Assembly: GCA_027003085.1 (NCBI GenBank)
Contig: JALWYR010000163.1
Coordinates: 1-16,593 of the forward strand
Origin: Flavobacteriales bacterium
Lineage (GTDB): Bacteria > Bacteroidota > Bacteroidia > Flavobacteriales > Flavobacteriaceae
Length of the DNA stretch: 16,593 nt
Direction: 5' to 3'
Part shown: piece by piece, positions 6,462-13,833 of the stretch
Layout of the letters: every line of letters starts with the position of its first letter
How positions within the stretch are numbered: the first letter of the stretch is position 1
Position numbers and translations under genes: made by a program
Notes under the pieces: model-generated
The model's input: only the letters and a program-made list of their open reading frames with translations
What the model was told of the DNA's origin: nothing
The model's database searches: none

Positions 6462-7238
6462 ATGCGAAACAAGAACAAACTTTGTGTGGCCGGCAACTGG
6501 AAAATGAACCTGAACCTGCCCGAAGCCGAAGATTTTTCGGCCCGTTTCGAACAAATCTACCGTGCCCACCCGCGGGTGGAAGTCAAAATCGCGCCTTCGT
6601 TTACCAACTTGTATCGTTTGGTGCAATTGTTCGAAGACACCGATGTGGATATTATTGCCCAAAATATGCATTGGGCCGAAAAGGGCGCCTACACGGGCGA
6701 AGTGTCGGCCGGGATGCTACGGTCGATAGGTGTCTATGGCGTGATTCTGGGCCATTCGGAACGCCGGGCCTATTTCGGTGAAACCAACGAAACCTTGCGG
6801 CGCAAGGTGCAAACGGGCATCGAAAACGATATGGAAATGATTTACTGCGTGGGCGAAACCCTGGCACAGCGCGAAGCCGGCCTGCACTTTGAAACCGTTG
6901 CCCGACAAATCACCCAAGTGCTTTTCGACCTGCAACCCGAAGATTGGCGCTTGGTCAAAATCGCCTACGAACCCGTTTGGGCCATCGGCACGGGAAAAAC
7001 GGCATCGCCCGAGCAGGCCGACGAAATGCATGGCCACATCCGTGAACTCGTTGCCGGAAAATACGGCCAGGCCTTGGCCGATGCCTTGATGATTCTTTAT
7101 GGTGGCAGCGTAAAACCGGCCAATGCACGCGATATTTTCGCCCGGCCCAACGTGGACGGCGCCTTGGTGGGCGGCGCTTCGCTCGATGCCGATAGTTTCA
7201 ACCAATTGGTGGAAATAGCCAAGGGCTTTTTTGAATAA
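6462..7238 (+). CDS. tpiA: Triosephosphate isomerase
   Basis: A 258-residue TIM-barrel enzyme of normal length that interconverts dihydroxyacetone phosphate and glyceraldehyde-3-phosphate in cytosolic glycolysis and gluconeogenesis. All catalytic marks are present: GNWKMN with Asn12 and Lys14, GHSERR with His98 as electrophile, AYEPVWAIGTGKTAS with Glu170 as base followed by the phosphate-closing loop 6, and the phosphate-binding YGGSVKP (213-219) and GGAS (237-240). The frame also opens at a GTG at 6417, directly after the mltD-like stop, but homology begins at the ATG at 6462, which is chosen. AATCTTTG at 6429-6436 matches the -7 promoter element in seven of eight positions and lies just upstream. 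Its -33 partner is poorly spaced, so both readthrough from the upstream gene and a weak own promoter are possible. Confidence 0.97.
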   Translation: MRNKNKLCVAGNWKMNLNLPEAEDFSARFEQIYRAHPRVEVKIAPSFTNLYRLVQLFEDTDVDIIAQNMHWAEKGAYTGEVSAGMLRSIGVYGVILGHSERRAYFGETNETLRRKVQTGIENDMEMIYCVGETLAQREAGLHFETVARQITQVLFDLQPEDWRLVKIAYEPVWAIGTGKTASPEQADEMHGHIRELVAGKYGQALADALMILYGGSVKPANARDIFARPNVDGALVGGASLDADSFNQLVEIAKGFFE

Positions 7239-7255
7239 AAAATATCGTATATTTG
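7227..7255 (+). promoter_or_regulatory. Bacteroidota-type promoter of rplS
   Basis: TATATTTG at 7248-7255 is a perfect TAnnTTTG -7 element. The upstream partner lies in a T-run over the last codons of tpiA (7227-7233): TTTT at 7227-7230 gives a 17-bp spacer, and TTTG at 7230-7233 gives 14 bp, shorter than usual. The expected start of transcription is near 7260-7263, leaving a leader of roughly 65-70 bases before the rplS ATG. Confidence 0.65.
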
Positions 7256-7310
7256 CATCCGGCTTGCGAAACCGCTGGCGCAGGGTGCGTGGATGTTTCC
7301 TTGCCCTAAC
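7256..7310 (+). promoter_or_regulatory. Possible structured 5' leader of rplS
   Basis: The non-coding stretch before rplS is G/C-rich and can fold. CTTGCG (7263-7268) pairs with CGCAGG (7279-7284) around a 10-base loop, and CATCC (7256-7260) pairs with GGATG (7291-7295) outside it. A competing pairing, AGGG (7282-7285) with CCCT (7304-7307), is also possible. Ribosomal protein genes often carry autoregulatory leaders bound by their own product. Whether this is one is unproven. If transcription begins at 7260-7263 the outer stem would be incomplete in the RNA. Confidence 0.35.
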
Positions 7311-7328
7311 GTCTAAAATTTCGGAACA

Positions 7329-7697
7329 ATGGACGACATTATCCGGTTTGTAGAAGACCAACTGATCGAAAAAAAGGATTTTCCGCAGTTTGATGCGGGC
7401 GACACCATTACCGTTTACTACGAAATCCGCGAAGGAAACAAAACGCGTACGCAGTTTTTCCGCGGAACGGTAATCCAACGACGCGGAAGCGGCGCCACCG
7501 AAACTTTTACGGTGCGCAAAATGTCGGGCGATATCGGTGTGGAACGTATTTTTCCCATCAATATGCCCGCAATCCAAAAAATCGAAGTAAACAAACGCGG
7601 TAAAGTACGTCGCGGACGTATTTTCTACTTCCGTAAATTGCGCGGCAAAAAAGCTCGCATCAAGGAAAAACGATCCTTTGCCAAAAAACAGGATTAA
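7329..7697 (+). CDS. rplS: 50S ribosomal protein L19 (bL19)
   Basis: A 122-residue basic protein of the large ribosomal subunit, located at the subunit interface. Recognisable family stretches are FDAGDTITVYYEIREGNKTR, FFRGTVIQRRGSG, ETFTVRKMSGDIGVERIFP and the C-terminal RRGRIFYFRKLRGKKARIKE. Length is typical, with a slightly extended basic C-terminus (KEKRSFAKKQD). The ATG at 7329 is the only start consistent with family N-termini. It is transcribed alone: a perfect -7 promoter element lies 74 bp upstream and a strong terminator 9 bp downstream. It is not linked here to rpsP-rimM-trmD, its partners in many other bacteria. Confidence 0.97.
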   Translation: MDDIIRFVEDQLIEKKDFPQFDAGDTITVYYEIREGNKTRTQFFRGTVIQRRGSGATETFTVRKMSGDIGVERIFPINMPAIQKIEVNKRGKVRRGRIFYFRKLRGKKARIKEKRSFAKKQD

Positions 7698-7705
7698 ACA
7701 TCCGC

Positions 7706-7739
7706 AAAAATCCCGGAGTGAAGACACCGGGATTTTTTG
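7706..7739 (+). terminator. Rho-independent terminator of rplS
   Basis: AAAAATCCCGG (7706-7716) pairs with CCGGGATTTTT (7727-7737) around a 10-base loop, and the T-run completes the signal. It lies 9 bp after the rplS stop and isolates this gene from icd. Confidence 0.9.
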
Positions 7740-7849
7740 TTTACCATTTTTATTTTTACCGATTTTTTATCCGGAAATACGATTGACAAAAATGCTTCAA
7801 TCCTTGAAAATCCTGAACAAAATCAGGTCTAAAATCCATTGAAGTTTGT

Positions 7850-7857
7850 TATGTTTG
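7850..7857 (+). promoter_or_regulatory. Bacteroidota-type -7 promoter element of icd
   Basis: TATGTTTG is a perfect TAnnTTTG match, 19 bp before the icd ATG, so the mRNA leader would be only about 12 bases. No good TTTG -33 element is seen at 19-21 bp upstream. The preceding terminator (7706-7739) makes a promoter in this gap necessary. Confidence 0.55.
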
Positions 7858-7876
7858 TAACGAAAAATTCCTATCA

Positions 7877-9103
7877 ATGAAAAAAATTAAAGTTCACAAT
7901 CCCATCGTAGAATTGGACGGGGACGAAATGACCCGGATTATTTGGCATTACATCAAGGAACAATTGATTTTGCCTTATTTGGATTTACCCATCGTTTATT
8001 TCGACCTGAGCATCCAAAACCGCGATGCCACCGACGACCAAGTAACGGTGGATGCCGCTTTGGCCATCAAAAAATACAACGTGGGCGTTAAATGTGCCAC
8101 CATTACGCCCGACGAAGCCCGCGTGGAAGAGTTCGGGCTCAAAAAAATGTGGAAATCGCCCAACGGAACCATTCGTAACATCCTGGGCGGAACGGTTTTC
8201 CGGGCGCCAATTATCATCAAAAACATTCCCAAATACGTTCCCGGATGGGAAAAACCCATCATCATCGGCCGGCACGCCCACGGCGACCAATACAAGGCCA
8301 CCGATATTGTTACCAAAGGTAAAGGCAAACTGAAATTGGTTTACGAACCCGAAAACGGTGAGCCGCAAACATACGAAGTTTATGAGTTCAAAGGCGACGG
8401 TGTGGCTATGGCCATGTACAACACCGACGAATCGATCGAAGGCTTTGCCCGTGCGTCGTTCAACCGCGCATTGGACCTTAAATATCCGCTTTACCTTTCC
8501 ACCAAAAACACCATTTTGAAGGCCTACGACGGCAGGTTCAAAGATATTTTCCAAGAAATTTACGACAAGGAATTCAAGGAAAAATTCGAAGCGGCCGGCA
8601 TTTGGTACGAACACCGGCTTATCGACGATATGGTGGCCTTTGCACTTAAAGGTAACGGCGGATTTGTGTGGGCCACCAAAAACTATGACGGCGATGTGCA
8701 ATCGGACGTTGTGGCCCAAGGATTCGGTTCGTTGGGCTTAATGACTTCGGCCCTGCTCACGCCCGACGGCAAAACCCTGGAAGCCGAAGCCGCCCACGGC
8801 ACCGTAACACGGCACTATCGCCGTTGGCAAAGGGGCGAAGAAACTTCCACCAACCCGATTGCCTCGATTTTTGCCTGGACCACCGGACTGCGGCATCGCG
8901 GTAAATTGGACGGCAACCGGGAACTCATCCAATTTGCCGATACGCTGGAAGACGTGGTAATCAAAACCGTGGAAAGCGGCAAAATGACCAAGGATTTGGC
9001 CTTGCTCATTCATAAGGACAAACTACGCCGTGAACATTACCTGAACACGGAAGAATTTCTGCAAACCCTCAAAGATAACCTCGAAGCACGGTTGAACGGA
9101 TAA
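7877..9103 (+). CDS. icd: NADP-dependent isocitrate dehydrogenase, eukaryote-like homodimeric type (IDH1/IDH2 family)
   Basis: A 408-residue TCA-cycle enzyme that decarboxylates isocitrate to 2-oxoglutarate while reducing NADP. It resembles human IDH1 almost collinearly, not the E. coli Icd family. Visible landmarks are ELDGDEMTR near the N-terminus and KSPNGTIRNILGGTVFR, with Ser94, Arg100 and Arg109 for substrate. GRHAHGDQY follows, with Arg132 and Tyr139 at the same numbers as in the human enzyme. Further on are STKNT with Lys210, LIDDMVA and DGDVQSD for metal and substrate, and HGTVTRHYR, where Arg312-His313 match the NADP 2'-phosphate contacts Arg314-His315. No active-site residue is missing. 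It is monocistronic: a -7 promoter element lies just upstream and a strong terminator just downstream. The ATG at 7877 matches the family's N-terminus. Confidence 0.97.
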   Translation: MKKIKVHNPIVELDGDEMTRIIWHYIKEQLILPYLDLPIVYFDLSIQNRDATDDQVTVDAALAIKKYNVGVKCATITPDEARVEEFGLKKMWKSPNGTIRNILGGTVFRAPIIIKNIPKYVPGWEKPIIIGRHAHGDQYKATDIVTKGKGKLKLVYEPENGEPQTYEVYEFKGDGVAMAMYNTDESIEGFARASFNRALDLKYPLYLSTKNTILKAYDGRFKDIFQEIYDKEFKEKFEAAGIWYEHRLIDDMVAFALKGNGGFVWATKNYDGDVQSDVVAQGFGSLGLMTSALLTPDGKTLEAEAAHGTVTRHYRRWQRGEETSTNPIASIFAWTTGLRHRGKLDGNRELIQFADTLEDVVIKTVESGKMTKDLALLIHKDKLRREHYLNTEEFLQTLKDNLEARLNG

Positions 9104-9123
9104 AACCGGATGCTTTTCCAATC

Positions 9124-9160
9124 AAAAACGCCTTGCGCAATTTGCACAAGGCGTTTTTTG
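9124..9160. terminator. Bidirectional terminator between icd and the rpoBC-DUF3467 operon
   Basis: AAAAACGCCTTG (9124-9135) pairs with CAAGGCGTTTTT (9147-9158) around an 11-base loop. The stem is flanked by A on one side and T on the other, so it forms a hairpin plus U-run on both strands. It lies 20 bp after the icd stop (+) and 11 bp after the DUF3467 stop (-), and so serves two convergent transcripts. Confidence 0.9.
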
Positions 9161-9171
9161 ATGCAGGCCTT

Positions 9172-9486
9172 TCAGGCCTCGCCGTGGGGGCCGAAATTGA
9201 CCGGCGGCCCTTGGGGCGGTTCGTTATATTCCTTGATGGTCCCGTGCGTGGCCTCAAAGCGGCGAATGTTTTCCTCCAATGCCCGCAAAAACTTTTTGGC
9301 GTGTTGCGGTGTGAGGATAATGCGTGCTTTTACTTGGGCTTTGGGCACGCCGGGCATAATGTTGATAAAGTCCACCACAAATTCCGAAACCGAATGGTTG
9401 ATGACGGCCAAATTGCTGTATGTTCCGTCGGCCACTTCGGCCGGAACTTCGATGTTGATTTGATTTTGGGGTTTTTGATTTTTCAT
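9172..9486 (-). CDS. DUF3467 family protein
   Basis: A 104-residue protein of a small conserved family of unknown function, seen widely in Bacteroidota. Conserved-looking stretches are INIEVPAEVADGTYSNLAVI, HSVSEFVVDFINIMPG, AQVKARIILTPQHAKKFLRA and LEENIRRFEATHG. It has no signal peptide or membrane segment, so it should be cytosolic. It begins 11 bp after the rpoC stop and ends at a terminator, so it is the last gene of the RNA polymerase operon. Placement directly behind rpoC recurs in the phylum and hints at a link with transcription, but no function can be read from the sequence. The C-terminal tail is rich in Pro and Gly (EPPQGPPVNFGPHGEA) and probably disordered. Confidence 0.9.
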   Translation of the reverse strand: MKNQKPQNQINIEVPAEVADGTYSNLAVINHSVSEFVVDFINIMPGVPKAQVKARIILTPQHAKKFLRALEENIRRFEATHGTIKEYNEPPQGPPVNFGPHGEA

Positions 9487-9497
9487 TTCGATACTTT

Positions 9498-12400
9498 TTA
9501 TTTGTCGGTTCCGGTGGTTCCGGCTTCTTCCTCATCCATTTGCTGCTCCACCGTGCCAACCACCAATTTTTCATAAATGCGCATACCGGTTCCTGCCGGA
9601 ATTTTCTTACCCACAATCACGTTTTCTTTCAACCCTTCCAGATAGTCCACCTTGGCGGCCACGGCGGCCTCGTTGAGCACCTTGGTGGTTTCCTGGAACG
9701 AAGCGGCCGAAATCCACGACTTGGTTTGCAAGGATGCGCGCGTAATACCTTGCAGCACCGGACGGGCCGTTGCAGGAACCGTGTCGCGTACCACGGGCAA
9801 TTTTTTATCCTCGCGTTTGAGGCGCGAAACTTCGTCGCGCCATTCGCGCAAGCTGACAATAGCGCCGGGTTTCAGCACTTCGGAATCGCCGGCATCTTCC
9901 ACCACTTTCATATTGAAGATGCGGTCGTTTTCCTCGATGAAATCGTCTTTGTGCACCAATTGGCCGGGCAAGAAATTGGTGTCGCCCGATTCCACAATTT
10001 CCACTTTACGCATCATTTGACGCACCACCACTTCGAAGTGCTTGTCGTTGATACCCACATTCTGACGGCGATAAACTTCCTGAATTTCGTTTACCAAATA
10101 TTGCTGAACGGCCGAAGGGCCTTTGATTTTCAAAATATCGGCAGGCGAAATCACACCGTCGGAAAGCGGGGTTCCGGCTTTGACATAATCGTTTTCCTGA
10201 ACCAGCAACATTTGACTGGACAATTTGACCAAATATTTCTTTTTCTCGCCGTTTTTACCTTCGACAATCACCTCGCGATTACCGCGTTTTATTTTTCCGA
10301 ATTTGACAATACCGTCGATTTCCGAAACCACGGCCAGGTTGGACGGGTTACGCGCTTCAAACAACTCGGTAACGCGCGGTAAACCACCGGTAATATCACC
10401 TGCACGTGCCGAGCGTCGCGGAATTTTGGCAATTACCGTACCGGGCTTGATTTTTTGCCCGTCTTTAACCGTTAGCCGTGCTTCCACAGGCAAGTTGTAG
10501 GTTTGAATCACATCGCCGGTTTTGGGATCTTTGATCAGGATGGCGGGCAGTTTGCGTTTGTCTTTGGTTTCGCTAATAACAATATCACGTTTGTTGGTGG
10601 AATCGTCCACTTCGATATTGTAGTTGATGCCTTCGACCAAATCGCTGAATTCCACTTTTCCGCCTTTTTCGGAAATAATAACCGAAGTGTGCGGATCCCA
10701 ACGGGCTATTAACTCGCCTTTTTTGACTTTGTCGCCGGATTTCTTGTAGAGATACGAACCGTAGAACAAATTATTCTTGGCCAATACATTGCCGTTCTTT
10801 TCGTTCAGGATTTTCAACTCGCTGGCACGGGAAACGACAATGTCCACGGGTTTACCTTCTTCGTCTTCGCCCTTAATGGTGCGCAGGTCGGAAATTTCGA
10901 TAATACCATTATGTTTGGCCCTCAACGTACTTTCTTCGGCCACGGCACCGGCAATACCACCTTGGTGGAACGTACGCAAGGTAAGCTGCGTTCCGGGTTC
11001 ACCGATCGACTGTGCAGCGATAACGCCTACGGCTTCGCCCAATTCCACCATATTTCCGGTGGCCAGGTTGCGGCCATAACATTTGGCACATACTCCACGC
11101 TTGGCCTCACAAGTAAGCGGCGAACGCACCTCGACCGTTTCGATACCCGCTTCTTCGATTTTACGGGCAATTTCTTCGGTTATTTCCTGACCCTCGCCAA
11201 TAATTAATTCGTTGGTTACGGGATGATACAGATCATCCAGAATCACCCGGCCCAAGATACGGTCGGACAGGGATTCGATTAAGATATTATTTTTCTTCAA
11301 GGCCGACACTCGAATTCCGCGCAAAGTACCACAATCCTCCTCGGTAACCACAACGTCTTGCGACACATCCACCAAACGGCGGGTCAAATAACCGGCGTCG
11401 GCGGTTTTAAGGGCCGTATCGGCCAAACCTTTACGGGCCCCGTGGGTTGAAATAAAATATTCCTGGATGGACAAGCCCTCCTTGAAGTTGGATAGAATGG
11501 GCGTTTCGATAACCTCGCCTCCGCCTGCCGTGGATTTCTTGGGCTTGGCCATCAAGCCACGCATACCGATAAGCTGTTTAATCTGTTCGCGCGAACCACG
11601 GGCCCCCGAATCCAACATCATAAAAACGGAGTTGAATCCCTGGTCGTCCTTAGACAATTTTTCGATCAATGAAGCCGAAAGTTGGGTATCGGCGTGGGTC
11701 CATTCGTCCACTACCTTGTTATAGCGCTCGGTTTTACCCAGTGCACCCATTGCATAAGCCGCATTGATTTCATCCACATTGCGCTTGGAGTATTCGACAA
11801 TTTCTTTTTTGGACTCGGGCACTTGGATATTGGGTAAAGCAAATGATAACCCGCCTTTGAAGGCTTGCATAAAGCCCAACTCCTTGATATTATCAAGGAA
11901 TTTGGAGGTGGTGGGAATATCGGTTTGTTTTAATATTTTGGTAATAACTTTTTTCAGTGCTTTTTTAGTAAGTAATTCGTTGATATAGCCAATGCCTTTG
12001 GGAACATAGTCATTGAAAATGATGCGGCCCGGCGTAGTCTGAATCATTCGTTTGACCGGATTGCCGTTTTCGTCCACATCATCAACCACAACTTCCACAA
12101 GGGCATGCAAATCCACCACACCTTCATCCAAGGCGATTTTTACATCTTCGGGGCCATAGAATTTCATTCCTTCACCCTTCACCGGATGTTCGGGTGTGGA
12201 CTTACGTTCTTTGGTCATATAGTAAAGTCCCAAAACCATATCCTGCGATGGTACGGCTATGGGTTCACCATTGGCCGGATTCAGGATGTTTTGCGAAGCC
12301 AACATAAGGAGTTGCGCTTCCAGAATGGCTTCGGGGCCCAGGGGAAGGTGAACGGCCATTTGGTCGCCGTCGAAGTCGGCGTTAAAAGCCGCACACACCA

Positions 12401-13802
12401 AAGGGTGCAGTTGAATGGCCTTGCCTTCGATGAGTTTGGGTTGAAAAGCCTGAATACCCAAGCGGTGCAAGGTAGGTGCACGGTTGAGCAAGACAGGATG
12501 GCCTTTAAGCACATCTTCCAGGATGTCCCATACTACGGGTTCTTTGCGATCGATGATTTTCTTGGCCGATTTAACCGTTTTGACAATACCGCGGTCGAGC
12601 AGGCGGCGAATGATAAAAGGACGGTACAGTTCGGCCGCCATATCTTTGGGAATACCCGTTTCGTAGATTTTAAGTTCCGGCCCCACAACAATAACCGAAC
12701 GGGCCGAATAATCCACACGTTTACCCAACAGGTTTTGACGGAAACGCCCTTGTTTACCTTTCAAGCTATCGGACAATGATTTAAGCGGTCGGTTGGATTG
12801 GGTTTTTACGGCCGTGGATTTTCGCGTATTGTCAAACAGCGAATCCACCGCTTCTTGGAGCATCCGTTTTTCGTTACGCAAAATAACCTCGGGCGCTTTG
12901 ATACTCATCAATCGTTTGAGACGGTTATTGCGGATAATAACACGGCGATACAGGTCGTTCAGGTCGGATGTAGCAAAACGGCCACCGTCAAGCGGCACCA
13001 AGGGTCGTAATTCGGGCGGAATAACCGGTACAATGTTTATAATCATCCATTCGGGCCGGTTTTCGCGGCGTTTGTTGGCTTCGCGAAAAGCTTCCACCAC
13101 TTGCAGGCGCTTGAAGGCCTCGGTACGCCGTTGCTTGGATGTTTCGTGGTTTGCTTTATGCCGGAGCTCATACGAAAGTTCATCCAAATCGATTTGTTTA
13201 AGTAACATTTGGATGGCTTCGGCACCCATTTTGGCGATAAACTTGTTGGGATCTTCGTCGGGAAGATATTTATTTTCTTCGGGTAAGAGCGATAACACTT
13301 CGTGATACTCTTCCTCGGTGAGCAAATCCATTTTTTTCACCGGACGACCATCGGGGTAGATGGCTTCGCCGGGTTGGATAACCACATAACGTTCGTAGTA
13401 AACGATGGTTTCCAATTTTTTGGAGGGCAGCCCCAACAGGTAGGCCATTTTATTGGGGTTGGACCGGAAATACCAAATATGTGCCACGGGAACCACCAAT
13501 TCGATGTGTCCCATACGTTCGCGTCGCACTTTCTTTTCGGTAACTTCCACCCCACAGCGGTCACAAACCACGCCTTTGTAGCGAACGCGTTTGTATTTGC
13601 CGCAAGCACATTCATAATCTTTTACCGGCCCGAAAATGCGTTCACAGAACAACCCGTCGCGTTCGGGCTTGTGGGTACGGTAGTTGATGGTTTCGGGTTT
13701 GAGCACTTCACCGCGCGACATGCTTTTGATCACGTCGGGCGAAGCCAAACCGATGGAAATCCGGTCGAATTTGATGCTTTTGTTATCTTTTGTTCGTGCC
13801 AT
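9498..13802 (-). CDS. rpoC: DNA-directed RNA polymerase subunit beta'
   Basis: A 1434-residue catalytic subunit of RNA polymerase, of normal length for the phylum. The N-terminal zinc site has Cys65, Cys67, Cys80 and Cys83 (CACGKYKRVRYKGVVCDRC). The active-site loop NADFDGDQMAVH carries the Mg-binding Asp477, Asp479 and Asp481. Further on are the trigger-loop region (ETPILSNFKEGLSIQEYFIS, then THGARKGLADTALKTADAGY), the second zinc site (EEDCGTLRG, then CEAKRGVCAKC) and the conserved GEAVGVIAAQSIGEPGTQLT helix. It is read 31 bp after rpoB and 11 bp before DUF3467, so it is part of one operon. I choose the ATG at 13802 (MARTKDNK); a GTG two codons upstream (13808) would add only two residues. 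No frameshift or inserted domain is evident. Confidence 0.98.
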   Translation of the reverse strand: MARTKDNKSIKFDRISIGLASPDVIKSMSRGEVLKPETINYRTHKPERDGLFCERIFGPVKDYECACGKYKRVRYKGVVCDRCGVEVTEKKVRRERMGHIELVVPVAHIWYFRSNPNKMAYLLGLPSKKLETIVYYERYVVIQPGEAIYPDGRPVKKMDLLTEEEYHEVLSLLPEENKYLPDEDPNKFIAKMGAEAIQMLLKQIDLDELSYELRHKANHETSKQRRTEAFKRLQVVEAFREANKRRENRPEWMIINIVPVIPPELRPLVPLDGGRFATSDLNDLYRRVIIRNNRLKRLMSIKAPEVILRNEKRMLQEAVDSLFDNTRKSTAVKTQSNRPLKSLSDSLKGKQGRFRQNLLGKRVDYSARSVIVVGPELKIYETGIPKDMAAELYRPFIIRRLLDRGIVKTVKSAKKIIDRKEPVVWDILEDVLKGHPVLLNRAPTLHRLGIQAFQPKLIEGKAIQLHPLVCAAFNADFDGDQMAVHLPLGPEAILEAQLLMLASQNILNPANGEPIAVPSQDMVLGLYYMTKERKSTPEHPVKGEGMKFYGPEDVKIALDEGVVDLHALVEVVVDDVDENGNPVKRMIQTTPGRIIFNDYVPKGIGYINELLTKKALKKVITKILKQTDIPTTSKFLDNIKELGFMQAFKGGLSFALPNIQVPESKKEIVEYSKRNVDEINAAYAMGALGKTERYNKVVDEWTHADTQLSASLIEKLSKDDQGFNSVFMMLDSGARGSREQIKQLIGMRGLMAKPKKSTAGGGEVIETPILSNFKEGLSIQEYFISTHGARKGLADTALKTADAGYLTRRLVDVSQDVVVTEEDCGTLRGIRVSALKKNNILIESLSDRILGRVILDDLYHPVTNELIIGEGQEITEEIARKIEEAGIETVEVRSPLTCEAKRGVCAKCYGRNLATGNMVELGEAVGVIAAQSIGEPGTQLTLRTFHQGGIAGAVAEESTLRAKHNGIIEISDLRTIKGEDEEGKPVDIVVSRASELKILNEKNGNVLAKNNLFYGSYLYKKSGDKVKKGELIARWDPHTSVIISEKGGKVEFSDLVEGINYNIEVDDSTNKRDIVISETKDKRKLPAILIKDPKTGDVIQTYNLPVEARLTVKDGQKIKPGTVIAKIPRRSARAGDITGGLPRVTELFEARNPSNLAVVSEIDGIVKFGKIKRGNREVIVEGKNGEKKKYLVKLSSQMLLVQENDYVKAGTPLSDGVISPADILKIKGPSAVQQYLVNEIQEVYRRQNVGINDKHFEVVVRQMMRKVEIVESGDTNFLPGQLVHKDDFIEENDRIFNMKVVEDAGDSEVLKPGAIVSLREWRDEVSRLKREDKKLPVVRDTVPATARPVLQGITRASLQTKSWISAASFQETTKVLNEAAVAAKVDYLEGLKENVIVGKKIPAGTGMRIYEKLVVGTVEQQMDEEEAGTTGTDK

Positions 13803-13833
13803 AATCACGTAAATACTTAATCGTTTGGAATTA

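Noticed and set aside
6717..7727. A 336-codon - strand open frame across tpiA, the rplS promoter and rplS, and another at 7985-8719 across icd.
   Set aside because: They cross two well-identified + strand genes and a promoter, or lie wholly within icd, and match no family I know.
8270..8300. Histidine instead of tyrosine in the GRHAHGDQY motif of IDH, at first sight a changed catalytic residue.
   Set aside because: The catalytic tyrosine is the later one (Tyr139), which is present. The changed position corresponds to human Tyr135, which is not the catalytic tyrosine.
9540..10382. A 280-codon + strand open frame inside rpoC, and similar long ones at 12105-12779 and 13302-13820.
   Set aside because: All lie opposite conserved rpoC coding sequence, with no promoter or leader. 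Their compositions (rich in Phe, His, Gly, Val) are typical of the complement of a biased gene.
13803..13808. A GTG start for rpoC two codons upstream.
   Set aside because: It would add only two residues, and the ATG at 13802 gives the typical N-terminus. It cannot be excluded.
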